A DNA stretch of 64,000 nucleotides, taken from the NCBI RefSeq assembly GCF_000350225.1, contig NW_005179234.1:34513-98512 (forward strand), read 5' to 3'. Under the pieces are notes generated by a model. That model saw only the letters and a list, made by a program, of their open reading frames with translations, had not been told where the DNA came from and did not search any database. The translations under genes were made by a program, and so were the position numbers. Shown in pieces: positions 41,401 to 52,182 of the stretch; position 1 is the first letter of the stretch; each line of letters opens with the position of its first letter. Origin of the DNA: Chondrus crispus (Eukaryota > Rhodophyta > Florideophyceae > Gigartinales > Gigartinaceae).

Positions 41401-42827
41401 AACCTATACAGTACAGAGATTTACAGTTTTTGGCCGGGTACACTCTCTCCCTGAAGCCCCCTCCCGATTTGGGTGTAATATTGTACGTCTGACAGAATTC
41501 GGCAACTGTTCTGCAGAGGTACCCTTCTCACCGGCTCAATTTGGGTAATGAGTTAATTTGGGTACTTTTCAACCTACGATCCTCTTCCCTCCCCGCCTTC
41601 CAAAACTATGCAGAGTCCATCTCACGCGCACACACACACATACACGCACCCAGCACCTGACAGTAAAGTTTTTCCTCCTCTTCTCTACCCGCCTCCTGGC
41701 TCGACGGTGGCGGTATGCCGCCGGAAATGAGAGCACAAACCCTCGCACACAAGTTACGAATCACCAAGAGTAGAGAAGAGCGCGCTAGCCGCGCAGAACG
41801 CCCTGCGCAGAACGCCCTTCTTTATAACTGGGAATATTAAAGAAAGCAGCAGTCGCCCTCAAAGCATCGTATGAGTGTTAGAAGCATGAAAGGCGTGGCT
41901 TTTCTGACGTCGGTGCCCCTCAGATGCTCTCATAGCCTGCGAGGTATGGAAATGTGCACAGTAAACGCACACACGCTATCAAGGCACGCGGGCGGCGTGT
42001 GTGAACATGGTCAATTGGTGAGAAGGGAAGTAGGCGCCTGTTGGAAGGGAGGAGGTTGTCCGCAATTTGGAGAGCAGTTTTTGGACTTCTCTGGATGATA
42101 TGTCCTTCAAAAAGTGGCCTAGACGTTCTCCGTCTCGTCGACAAGGGAGGGAAGAGAGTACTTGTGCAGATGGGCAGCACGTCGCGGCACGATGTTCGCT
42201 GGGATTGTCGCAACTCCGATGTACAGTGCTGCCATTTGGTGTATTACGCTTGATAAAATTCTGCAACTATTCTGCAAATGTACTGTAAAGAAAAAAGTAT
42301 GATGCATTGCAGAATTCTGCAACGTTTTGGTTCAGAAAATGATTTACGCTACGCCTGCAATACTGTAATGTGGGAGTATTACATTTTTGTCTCCACACGC
42401 ACACGAGAGTCGACCAACCGCACCATCGACCTGAGCACAATCAGACATAACCAAGAGGCGCGGATCACAACGGCGACACACCAAAGTCGCCAGCAGACAA
42501 AGAGTATCTAGATGGAGACAAATTACGCTAACGCTTCTTTTGAGGAGATCGCAGCTGGCAAACGTGCCTTTGGAGCGTCTCCGTCTATCTCTTGCAGCAT
42601 ACTTGCGTGCTAGATTGGACTACAGTACTCATTTGCGATGAACGCGAACTATATCCCTTTCCAACTACGCTTTTAACTTCAATCCATTCACAGACACAGA
42701 CTGCATTTTTAATTTTCGCTTCGCGAAGCAAGACATCAGACGTGTAGTCAGAGCGTTAGCATGGCCTACGACACAGACGCACACAAAAAGGAATCGTTAT
42801 TACGCTTCTCCCATTCTTGTCACGTGC

Positions 42828-43561
42828 GTGGTATTGCATCGTATGGCAAGCCCTCGCCGCTGGCGAGATGTGGAATTGCAGTTTGGAAAGCACGCTTCCC
42901 AGTTGCGCGAATTATTTTGGGAGGTCGTAGAGGCGTTTCTTTCCGCAAGGTTGTCTCTTTTAACAAGTAATCTTTCGTCAAGTTATATACATCAAAAAGC
43001 ACAGATGTTTGCTACCTCTGTCGCAAAAAAGTCTGGATGCCTGCCCAATTGTATGGGATTTATAAATGGAACAGTACTTCAGATCGCTTGAAATCTGTGA
43101 CAACCCTGGATGGCATGTTTCTGCACTGCTATGGCCCTCTAGAGGGACGTCGTCATGATTGGACACTCTATTCACCGTCGAATCTCGACACGCAGCTTGA
43201 AGAATGTTTAGTTGTTGATGGCGTACAGTACTGCATATATGGCGATAGTGGGTACAATTGGAGGGAGTATATGGAAGTGCCATTCCAAGGTGCACACTTA
43301 AGTGCAGATGCGTGAGCTTTTAATACTGCCATGGCCACCAGCAGAGTTACGGTTGAATGGATGTTTAAAGAAATCGAACTGTTTTGGACGTTGATGGACT
43401 TCAAGAGAAAGCTACGTGTCCAGCGGGCACCCGTGGCCTCTCTACACTTTTCGAGGATACTTTTGAGCAACATAAGGAATTGCTTGTACAGGAATGAAAC
43501 GTCAATTTATTTTAAGTGCAAACTCCCGTCGCTCGAAGAGTTCTTGGGTTGGCGGGAGTAG
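42828..43561 (+). pseudogene. Harbinger DDE transposase remnant
   Basis: Three successive frames together cover a DDE_Tnp_4-like transposase. Frame 1 (42828-43091) has the region before and at the first catalytic block, but the block reads GFINGT, where the family has an Asp at the Asn. Frame 2 (43037-43315) has VTTLDGMFLHCYGPLEGRRHD and YGDSGYN with the second Asp. Frame 3 (43331-43561) has RVTVEWMFKEIE with the Glu and ends with NCLYRNETSIYF and LEEFL. Frame breaks near 43070 and 43316 and the lost Asp show it is inactive. Confidence 0.75.
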
Positions 43562-44008
43562 GGAGCTATGAGTCAGAGCCCGACCGGAGATTGCGGAAAC
43601 CAGGTGGGAGTCGCTTAAAAAGCCGACGTGTCCGACGATGCCGGCGATAGGATACCTGGCCTGTGCGACGAGGTCGTGGTCGCTGTGAAAGCCAATGGAG
43701 GTGTCAACGGCGGCTAAAGTGGACAGGCGCGGTGACGAGGTACCGGTCACTGTAAAACCGGGCGGGCAATGGTCAGGCCGGGGGTACAACGTGAGTCGGT
43801 TCGCAGGCGGCCGTAACATGGTAAGAAGGAAAAGATAGTGGGACGGCGAGGGCGGGGAGCACGGGGAAGGGTTTGAAGGGTCTGGGGGCGCACGTGGGTA
43901 TTTGGTCGGCAGGTTCGGGCGAAGAAATTGGGAGTTTTGGCGACGTCAGGCTGTTGATTTAAAGAAAAGGGTTGTGGAGGCGTGCCGCGGCCAGCGATTG
44001 AGAGGCGC

Positions 44009-44764
44009 TCAGAGTGCTGTCTGGCGTTGCCTGAAGGCTTCCATCATCGGCTTCAATTTTTCAAGGTCGAGCTTGTTATCTTCTACCCGTTCTTTGCGCC
44101 GCTCCTCTCTATTCTTCTCTCGCTGTTCTACTTCGCTGGCTAAGCGGCGTTCTTCAAATGCTATGCGAGCCTCGTCGCTTTTCTGCAGCGCCGCCGTAAA
44201 TGCTGCGATATCGTCATCGAAAGGGTCAGGTGTCCCCCCGCTGCGCTTGCGCTTGGACGAGCACTTCTTTGGTGTAGCATCTTGGTCCGAGCTGTCGCCC
44301 TCGATGCCTTCTAATTCGGCATCGGAGGAGCTCGCAGGCTTTTCACGGCGCATAGCCCTTGCGCGCACTATCCCACCAAGACGTTTTTTCTCTGCTTCTC
44401 TTTCCTGGGCTGCTTTGCGCGAAGCAGTTTTGCTGTTAAGCAAGTCCTGACGTGCCTTCTTCATGGAGCTTAAAAGCTCCTCCATTTCGCCTAAGTCGCC
44501 GCCAACCCCGCTCATCAACCCGTCTATCTTTTCATGCTCATCAAATCGAGCCTGCATGCGCTTGTACCTGTCCTGGACGCTTTTCTAAGTCACAGGACAG
44601 GTTAAGCGTCGGGTAGCATTTGCTCTCTTTGCAGCGGTCTCGAAGCGCTCCTTAGTGGCGCCGTTAGATGCAACGTGGGCTCTTGCCGCAGCAACTTCTC
44701 GCACTAACACTAGATCGTCGTCCGGAGTGAACTTCGACCGACGACCTGTGCGCGCATCTGCGAA
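44009..44764 (-). pseudogene. Harbinger accessory protein (Myb/SANT-like), one nonsense codon
   Basis: The minus strand reads a Myb/SANT-like DNA-binding region (KFTPDDDLVLVREVAAA, then ERFETAAKRAN), an in-frame TAG at 44585-44587, then SVQDRYKRMQARFDEHEK and a long charged coiled coil to 44009. Such proteins bind the transposon ends and carry the transposase to the nucleus. The sequence after the stop alone has a Met start at 44557. One stop in an otherwise open frame suggests fairly recent decay. Confidence 0.6.
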
Positions 44765-45111
44765 ACAGTTTCAACGGGGCGTTGCGTCCAAAGTGTTCGA
44801 CTCAGGCGCGGAAAGAGGAGATGCTACAACCTCTGGAGTGGAAGCACTTGGGCTAGGCGGGACTACGGTTGCTATTCCGAAGGTGAAGTGCGAAGATCGA
44901 TACGACATCCACGGCTCTCAACCGATGACTTCGGAGGCGGTAGTAGCTATTTGGCGCCGTTAGTTTTACACGTATTACAAAAAATCTTTCAGTTTCCGCT
45001 TCACCAAACGGTCCGATTTCCGCAATTTTGATCACGCTGGATTGCAGAATTCTGCAATACTGTAATTCGAGTTTCGGTTCCTTTACATACTAATTGCAGA
45101 ATTTCGCTGGC

Positions 45112-46674
45112 GTAATATCCCTATTAAGAATAAAGACACCGCAGAAAACTTCATTGCTGGGCCATTGTGAAAGCTTGTTTAAAACAGGACACGTTGCTTT
45201 ACTGTATTTGGCTCGCCGAAAACAATGCAAAAGACCGTTTTAAACGAACTCGATTGGCTGAGCTGTAATCATTAGTAACACTAAATATGGGTACCATTAA
45301 GCATAAACGACAACACATATTTATGCTAATAACTATCGCTCAGTACTTTGCAGGGCCGCCTTTGACCTTTGTGCACTGAAAACAGCGGTTCTGCATTGAC
45401 GATACATGGTTTTTGCAGCGTCTGTTCTGGAATTGCATCCCATGCTTCCAACACACAAGACACGAGGTGGTTGACATTAGAAAACTGACGTTGGTTAGCG
45501 AAAACCTGGCGAGCGAGGATCCCCAAAGTTCTCAATACGATTGAGATCGGGGGACTTTGCTGGCCAGTCCATCGCCACAACCTCCTCCTCGTCAAACCAT
45601 TGGTATACGCGCTGAGCCCTTTGCGCCACTGCACCGTCTTGCATAAAAACATAGGACGGCCCTAACTTTTGCTCCAAAATCGGGAGTAAGTAACTCTCCA
45701 ATGTGTTTATGTACTTGTCTTGATTCTGCTTTCCCTCCTGAGCTACCAGTTCACACCTTTTCGTGCCTGCACGCCCCCCAAAACATGACAGACTGACCAC
45801 CTTGTTGCTTCTTGAAAATATCGCCCTGTCCTTCCTTAGATCATGCCAATAATAAGCAAAGCCGTCTGGTCCGTCGAGATTGAACTTCTTCTCGTCGGAC
45901 CAAACGACATTCGCAGAGTCTGGAATTTTCCACGTCACATGTGACATTTCCCAAGCCTATCGTGCCATGCGATGGCGTGGAAGCATCATCAGTGCCCTCC
46001 GCACTCTGCAAGCGCTGGAAGCGCAATTTTTGAGTGCTGTTAAGGATTGCGCCCACTTGACTTGCTTTCACGGGAAGATTGAGAGCTTTCACGAGCTTAC
46101 CGGAGCTCAGTTCACCCTTGTGAGCTTCCTTGAGTAGCGCTCTTTTGCCCTGGACCGAAAGTTTTGGTGGTCTACCAGAGCGTTTTTTGTGCCATAGCGC
46201 CCTGGTGATTTCAACACGTTGCCTACAGCGGTTCTCGAACAACTGGGGAGCTGGGACATGGTGCGGATTCACTTACCAGCCTCATGGAGACCGTTACTTA
46301 GCCCGCTTTCGTCGGAAGTTATAACCTTCCCGCGCGGCATGATTGGGGTGATTTGAGTCGGCTTTGAAACTTTTTGCCCTGACGAGAGCTTAGCGCTCCT
46401 CCCATTGAAGTTGTAAGGGCGCTCCGAGGTCAAGAGTTGCAGAGGAAAGACGTTTTGCGCGGGAGAACGCGTGTTGTCATGTATACTTAATGGCACCCAT
46501 ATTTAGTGTAACTGACGATTGCACTTCAGCCAATCAAGTTCGTTTAAAACGGTCTTTTGCATTGTATTCAGCGTTCCAAATCCAGTAAGGCAAAGTGTCC
46601 TGTTTTATACAAGCTTTCACAATGGCACAGCAATGAAGTTTTCTCGGGTGTCTTTATACTTAATGGCAGCACTG
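45112..46674. mobile_element. Tc1/mariner transposon with long IR/DR-type ends
   Basis: The right end reads CACTG followed by TA. The left end is the eroded inverse near a TA at 45113. Inverted repeats of about 200 bp are recognisable, with matching stretches such as GAAAACTTCATTGCTG and GACCGTTTTAAACGAACT. Within each end the word CATTAAG-ATA occurs twice, at the tip and about 190 bp in. This is the two-direct-repeat layout of Sleeping Beauty-like elements. It contains one decayed transposase on the minus strand. Confidence 0.7.
45495..46272 (-). pseudogene. Tc1/mariner transposase remnant
   Basis: Two overlapping minus-strand frames. The upstream one (45841-46272) has the HTH part with RSGRPPKLSVQGKRALLKEA and ILNSTQKLRFQRLQ. 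The downstream one (45495-45947) has the catalytic domain: [16 protein letters not shown] with the first Asp, [13 protein letters not shown] with the second, and [15 protein letters not shown] with the final acidic residue. A frameshift around 45900-45950 separates them, and further shifts affect both ends. The catalytic residues are still readable, so loss of function is due to frame breaks. Confidence 0.8.
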
Positions 46675-46754
46675 TATGTGGGTACCTGAATTGAGCCGGA
46701 TGGCAGGTGGAGCGGCCAAAAATTGATTTTTTAGTACTGAAAACCGGCCAGTAG

Positions 46755-47366
46755 TGTAGTATATCGACGAAGTAATTAGATTAGAAATTGGATCCAGCGC
46801 TGTAAGGCACGAGACTTACAGGCCACCAGCGTTCACGTGTACCCCACCTGTACTACACGTGTATGACGCGTGTACCAGCAGCCCACTGGCTGACGGTGCG
46901 CACTACTGTAGCGCCGTCGAGTACACTACGTACTGTACTCCGTTATGATAGACGGTTTTGTAACATTAAATACAGGAGCGGACCGACGGCGGACGGGGGC
47001 GACAAGCACGGACTTGTCCTCAACCGACCGCCAAGGTCAGTCCACCCAGCTTATTCTAACTACGCGCCTTCGCCTTCGCGCGCGTTAGGGGGAAGGGAGC
47101 GGGTAGGGGACACACGCGTGCGCGAGCGAGCCTAGATCCGCCTCCGCCCGTCAGCGCTGGTACGTTACACAGCGCTGCTCCGGGGCGTCGAGCCGTAGAT
47201 CGGCCGGCTCGTACGCTTGTCCCCGACCTTCCCGCTCTACCACACCGCTACTAAGGCCCGCTTCCCTGCCTCGTTAGCTGGTGCTTCACCCGTCTTCCCG
47301 TTCGAACGGGGTCTACAGGTCGAACTGCGCATACACCCTCGGTCGTCTGGGGGTGTTTATGCCACA
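46755..47366 (+). repeat. LTR (612 bp) of a Ty3-like retroelement
   Basis: Starts TGTAGTATA and ends GCCACA. It is homologous over its whole length to the inverted solo LTR at 49737-50355. It is followed directly by GTGGTCTCCCGACC, possibly the primer-binding site (TGG start), and a gag-like frame. GC-rich with several CACGTG-like words and a TATTAAATA-like AT stretch. Confidence 0.8.
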
Positions 47367-47445
47367 GTGGTCTCCCGACCTAGAAGACCCCGGAGTTCGA
47401 ACTCCGAGAAGACTTCCGTTTCCCTCCGCTTCCGATCGCGTTGAG

Positions 47446-48969
47446 ATGAGCCAAGACTACGAGCCCTCGATCCGCTCCGAAGCGGCGGATCCGAGTCCGG
47501 CCGCTGTGCAGTCCCCATCCGCCCCGTCGGGCAACGGCGACGCAGGTCCTCGTGGCCGCGAACCATCGCTCGGATCCTCCGAGGAAAGAGCGGCGGCGAT
47601 GTTCGAACGCATAGCCGAATACATCGAGGAAGTCCGTACTTCCCTTCGGATCGATGTATCGGACCATGTATACACTCGATGTATGGCCGAACTCCGCTCC
47701 CTGCGTGAAGGGAGGTTCGATATAGTGACGCAGTCCTTAGAGAATCTCCGAGCACTGATCGACGAGTTACACTCGCGGATAGTGCTCGTCGAAGACTCCC
47801 GTTTCGCATCGCCCGGACAGGCCGGGCAAGGTCGCCCCGAGAGATCGACCCCGGCGAGGCGACCTGAGGATCGAACCTCCCCATCCGCGGAACAGTTGGG
47901 TGCGTTCGCGCACCTCTCCGCCGAGCTCAACGGCACACGTCGGCGTGCCCGTGACATGGAACGTACCATGGCCGAAAGGCTACCCGGTGCCCCCTCGAGA
48001 GGGCCCGGTGGTGCCGTACCTCCGGGCACAGCCGCGCCACAAGGATGGCGCCCGACTGGGGACTACCCCAGTCGCGGTGCAGAGGAGAGACGATCCCTGA
48101 CGGACGCCAACGTGGCGTCCGAAACCCAAGCTCTGCCCCCTGCCCGCGGAAGCAGGTGGCAGACCGAGCGGGTGCCGTATCGCGACGACCATGACCTTGG
48201 AGGAGCCGCCCGCGGATCCGGAGAACCGATGTTCTCCGTCGACCCCCGCTGGGGCGGCTACCCGCCGGCGAACTACGCCGAGCACCCAGGTCCGGTAGAC
48301 GTTCGTACGCTACCCGTCACCCCCTTTGGAACGCTGGGTCCCGCTGAACCCGGGCTCGAGCCGGTGCATACGATGATTCAAGAGTTCAGCGCCGTCGCTA
48401 ACTATCGTATGTACCGCTTGGATAACCCCTCGAGGCTCGTTACCTCGGGTGACGCAGGACGGATCGCGAAGTACGTCCAACGCTGCCGTGGGATCCTTCC
48501 CACGATGAGGAGCTTTGACGGTACGGACCCGATCCAGCTCCTATCGTTCTTGAAGGATATTTGGATAACCTTCAACTCGCAACACCTGACCGAAGGTGTT
48601 GCGGTGAGAGTCCTCGCGCACTTCTTAGAGTGCGACGCGGAGCGCCTATATACGAGTTATACGATGCGTGGCCCACAGGAAGGTCAGATTTATGATAAAT
48701 TTAATAAAAGCAATGATGTTGCTATTTTTGGGGGCAAAAAATGCTGGATTTTTGCCAGCAATGAACGGTGGCCCGTGGGTCATTGGTTCGCGGGCAGCCA
48801 TATTTTGCCAGCTTTTTTGGCCGTTCCCATTCAGCACGGGGATGAGGGGCGTTTCTGGTTCCGGCCAGTGACTGGACCAGAATTTTTGCTGGAGTACCAT
48901 AGTTGTAACGGAAATGTTTTTTTGATACCTCGATGTAGCAAAGTGATGTGCTATTCTGCTGCCTACTAA
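47446..48969 (+). CDS. Truncated gag-like protein
   Basis: The frame from MSQDYEPSIRS runs to 48969. The first about 415 residues are Pro/Arg/Ser-rich with a short helical segment, then a capsid-like part: GILPTMRSFDGTDPIQLLSFL and VRVLAHFLECDAERLY, typical for the retrotransposon gag fold. After about 48688 the composition changes abruptly and the rest of the frame is read-through into unrelated sequence. No protease, reverse transcriptase or second same-orientation LTR follows, so this is a 5' fragment of a retroelement. Confidence 0.6.
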   Translation: MSQDYEPSIRSEAADPSPAAVQSPSAPSGNGDAGPRGREPSLGSSEERAAAMFERIAEYIEEVRTSLRIDVSDHVYTRCMAELRSLREGRFDIVTQSLENLRALIDELHSRIVLVEDSRFASPGQAGQGRPERSTPARRPEDRTSPSAEQLGAFAHLSAELNGTRRRARDMERTMAERLPGAPSRGPGGAVPPGTAAPQGWRPTGDYPSRGAEERRSLTDANVASETQALPPARGSRWQTERVPYRDDHDLGGAARGSGEPMFSVDPRWGGYPPANYAEHPGPVDVRTLPVTPFGTLGPAEPGLEPVHTMIQEFSAVANYRMYRLDNPSRLVTSGDAGRIAKYVQRCRGILPTMRSFDGTDPIQLLSFLKDIWITFNSQHLTEGVAVRVLAHFLECDAERLYTSYTMRGPQEGQIYDKFNKSNDVAIFGGKKCWIFASNERWPVGHWFAGSHILPAFLAVPIQHGDEGRFWFRPVTGPEFLLEYHSCNGNVFLIPRCSKVMCYSAAY

Positions 48970-49155
48970 ACCAGCGCTTGCCCGTGATGTCCTTAACCTT
49001 CACATGCTCGTACCAGAATAAGCTCATGCCTAACCCGCGCTAGTACCAGAGGCGTGCTTCGACCTTTTCACGTTTTCTCACCTGATTGAGTCCTCTCGCC
49101 ATCATTTTTCCTGTGCTTCCCGACTTTGCGCATCCTGTGTTCCTACTGAGGCTCA

Positions 49156-52089
49156 ATGACCCCGCGAAAAAGGTCTGGGAAGAAAGCAGGGCGTGCTCAT
49201 TCGCGTTCTGCAGCCATGAAACCCGCTGCTTCAGGCAATCAGCGAGGCCGCTTGTCTCAGCAGAAGGGACCTCTGACATCTCGGAAGTCTAACAGCCAAG
49301 CGCCTGGGGCTCAGGTCCCCGCAGAACGCCGGTCATCTCCTCGTGTTGCGGCCGAAGCTACTCCCGCAGCGGCTGGGCAGGAATCCCGGCGGGTTTCAAG
49401 CAATACAGTCAGGACACCCCAAGGCAGTCCGCCATCTCACACGTGCTCGCTTCCCGTTCGAAGTCAGGGAAGTGGTCTGTCTGATGCAGCACCTCCGCGT
49501 GCGGGCAAGCGCAAGCGCGCCATCGGTTCGTCTCCGGGTGAAGACTTTTCCCTTTTGTTCGGGGATGGAGATCATGGCGAGGAAGATGAACACACAGAAC
49601 GCAAACGGGCGAACCGTCAGTTGCTCGAGCTCCATGGACGCGAGCCAGAGAAGTACGTCGACGACAGTGTGCAGGCTAGTGCAGCAGAGATGGACGGGGT
49701 CGCCGAAACTCAAGATGTGGAAGACGTCGTCGTTACTGTAGCATAAACACCCCTAAACGGATAGGGGTGTATGCTTAGTCCTGGAAGACCCGTACGTACG
49801 AGAAGACGGGGGAAGTCGGACCACCTAACGAAACCGGAGCACGGGCCCGGGTAGCGTGGTAGAGCGGGATCGGGGGAGGACGCGCACACGCGCGTGCCGA
49901 TCTACGCCTCGACGCCCCGGAGCAGCGCTGGGTTACGTTCCAGCGCTGACGGGCGGAGGTGGATCTAGGCTCGCTCGCGTGCCCGCGCGTCCTCTACCCG
50001 CGCTCGGTCTCTCCTTAAGGTAGCTAACGGAAGCTTCCTTAGGATAAGCTGGAAGTCAGACCTAGGCGGTAGGTCGTGGACAAGTCCGTCCTTGTCCCCC
50101 CCTTCGCCGCCGGTCCGCTCCGTTATTTAATATACAATTAGTCTATCGTAACTTAGTACAGTACGTACTGTACTATGCGGTACTACAGTAGTCGGCACTG
50201 TCAGCGGACAGGGCTGACTGTATACGCGTCGTACACGTATGGTACACGTGGGGGCGCGTGCGCCCCTACACGTGTGGTACAGGCCCTCTGTAAGGTCCGT
50301 ACCTTACAGAGCCGGATCCAATTTCTAATCTAATCCTTTTGGTAGTTATACTACAGTTCCCACGCGTCGTGAGTGCATGGCAGGTTCCTTGCCGAGTCAG
50401 CCCCGGGGCCCCCATTTGGCTCGGGCACTTGGGGAAGACTCTAACCACGGAGTACTTCGAGTCATGCGGGAACTGCATGCTCGTTTGGAGAAGCAGCTCG
50501 CCATTGAAAAAAAGGAAATTCTGGGTGCAATCAAGGCTGTATCTTCTCGTGTCTCAACCTTAGAGCGGACGTTATCACGCTGCCAGGACGCCATCAACAT
50601 TGTTCTTCTGAATTCCGCCCTGCCCAAGACAGGAAAAGCAGCCGAGAAGGCCTCTTTAAACGACCTCCTTAGGCCTATGGAGGACATCTTCGCAGGGAAA
50701 TTCATGTGCATTATCTTCACAAGAGCGTTGATAAATTGCACCATGAGAGTTCTTCCTCAGAGAAAGGAAGCGAGTGAATCCTTAGAGGGTGTGAGTCGTG
50801 ACACACAATTTTCCAAGCTTCAATTGGACGTCAATAGTTCCGAAGTGTTGGGGTTCGGACTTTTACTTGTCGAGGTCCTTTTGTGGAAAAGGGACCCAAG
50901 CGAGGAGAAAACCGAGGAGCTGCTGGGTACGAAGCAAGCTCGTCAGTATCTGATCCTGCGAAAGGCTTGGGGAAAGAGCTTGATTGCAAATGCAATGAAC
51001 AACCCGAGTATTGGGACGAAGTCACTCGAAATGGTACATACGAACATCCGCTGGAAGCTGAAGACCGCTGAGAAACCTTTTTGGCTGAGGCCAGGCTACA
51101 TAACAATGATCACAGTCGAGTCTTTCTTCAACGAAGAATTTGCTTCAACGGCCATCAAGAAGGCCCGGCGTGTGGCTCGGCGTCGAAGCGATAAGATGGG
51201 GGAAGGTGAGCCAATTGGATTCATCAAGGACGAAGACATTAGGGTTGAGATCGTTCGCCGCGTTTTCAAGATAGGTAATCAGTTTCTGAACAAGTCCAGG
51301 GAGCTTGGGCGGAAATCCTTCTTTCAAAACTTCTCATATGTTTTCCAAAGTGAAGTGGGAGTCTCATTCCAGTATGAGAATCCACCCCGCCCGCACATGA
51401 ACCTCCAAGATATCCCAGACGGAACCTGTCGTACTGCTATGAAGTCGGTCGCTGAGGTGAACCCCCTGAATTTGATAGCATGGAAGAAGCTGATTTCTGA
51501 AAGCGATCCCTTCATATTTATCACTACGTATGATGTTGAGACGAAAGACAAGGATGGAAGGAAGGAGACTCGAAAAATTGTTATCCGACTCAATGCCATG
51601 CACGTCGCCTTGAAGTTCTTGGTGGCTTTTACTAGGTGTGGCAGTGATGAAGACCTCTATTCAATATCCAAGGAATCCTTTCGTGTGATTTACATGACTG
51701 CTTTCCTGTTTCGGGAGATCATGCTGATGAAGGTGATCGAGGCGAGGGGTGCATTTTCTCGAAACGAGCAGATATTGCATGAAGTGGATGGCCAGGATCA
51801 CCACAATGGATCATGGCGGTCGCGACTGAGATCGCTCTACTCAGATCTTTTGACTGAAGGACAGGGAGAAAAGCGGAGTGAGCTTCCACAGCAACTGTCC
51901 AGTATTTTGAAGGAGAAGCTAGTGATGTCCGTGGATATGTACAACTCCGTGCACGATCCCCCGGTCCGTTCAGGTTCACATCACGAGGATAATGATGATC
52001 TGAGCGTGGTGGATGGTGAGGATGAAATCCAGGCGGATCAAGTCGAAGACGATGAGGATGTGGTCATGGTCCACGACTTCGATTTATAA
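49156..52089 (+). pseudogene. Unknown large protein gene interrupted by a solo LTR
   Basis: The frame 49156-49736 and the frame 50361-52089 are parts of one 769-residue reading frame. Removing the solo LTR (49737-50355) and one copy of its 5 bp duplication joins them exactly in frame. The N-terminal part is Lys/Arg/Ser-rich and disordered, then acidic (GDGDHGEEDEHTERKR). The C-terminal 560 residues look folded, with a coiled coil (ILGAIKAVSSRVSTLERTLS), repeated helical segments, an Arg-rich patch (KKARRVARRR) and an acidic tail ending VMVHDFDL. I recognise no domain. The surroundings suggest a transposon-borne gene. The LTR adds stop codons, so the gene is inactive unless the LTR is spliced out. 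Confidence 0.6.
49737..50355 (-). mobile_element. Solo LTR inserted in the unknown gene
   Basis: 619 bp, TGTAGCATA to CTACA, in the opposite orientation to the LTR at 46755-47366 and matching it throughout. It is flanked by GTTAC on the left and GTTCC on the right, a 5 bp target duplication with one change. No internal retroelement sequence remains, so it is a recombined solo LTR. Confidence 0.82.
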
Positions 52090-52182
52090 GGGGTCGTATT
52101 TGATGTGATAGTGAAACTTCTTAGTTCACCAAAGTGATAAATGAGTAAAGCGGGAGACTGCTGTAGCATGAATGAATTGAGT

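Larger units (their letters stand above)
42246..45110. mobile_element. Harbinger-like DNA transposon, degenerate
   Basis: Inverted ends of about 70 bp: the left starts near AAATTCTGCAACTATTCTGC. Both ends contain the palindrome TGCAGAATTCTGCA (near 42304 and 45045). Between them lie a plus-strand DDE transposase remnant and an opposing minus-strand Myb/SANT-like ORF, the usual two-gene Harbinger layout. A clear 3 bp target duplication was not found, and the Tc1 insertion next to the right end may have disturbed it. Confidence 0.55.
41401..46754. mobile_element. Composite transposon block with outer inverted sequences
   Basis: The left side (about 41420-41570) contains TTTTTGGCCG and, further on, ACCGGCTCAATTTGGGTA. 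The right side (about 46680-46740) contains matching inverted segments. This suggests an older outer element into which the Harbinger-like element and the Tc1 element were nested. Its exact ends and coding content were not resolved. Confidence 0.35.

Noticed and set aside
47300-47410. tRNA-like T-arm words (GTTCGAA) in and just after the LTR
   Set aside because: No acceptor, D-arm or anticodon arm at the required distances; at most part of a primer-binding region.
46755-50355. The LTR pair read as terminal inverted repeats of a single DNA transposon
   Set aside because: Each copy has TG...CA tips, the right one has its own 5 bp target duplication and lies inside another gene, so two separate LTR insertions in opposite orientation explain it better.
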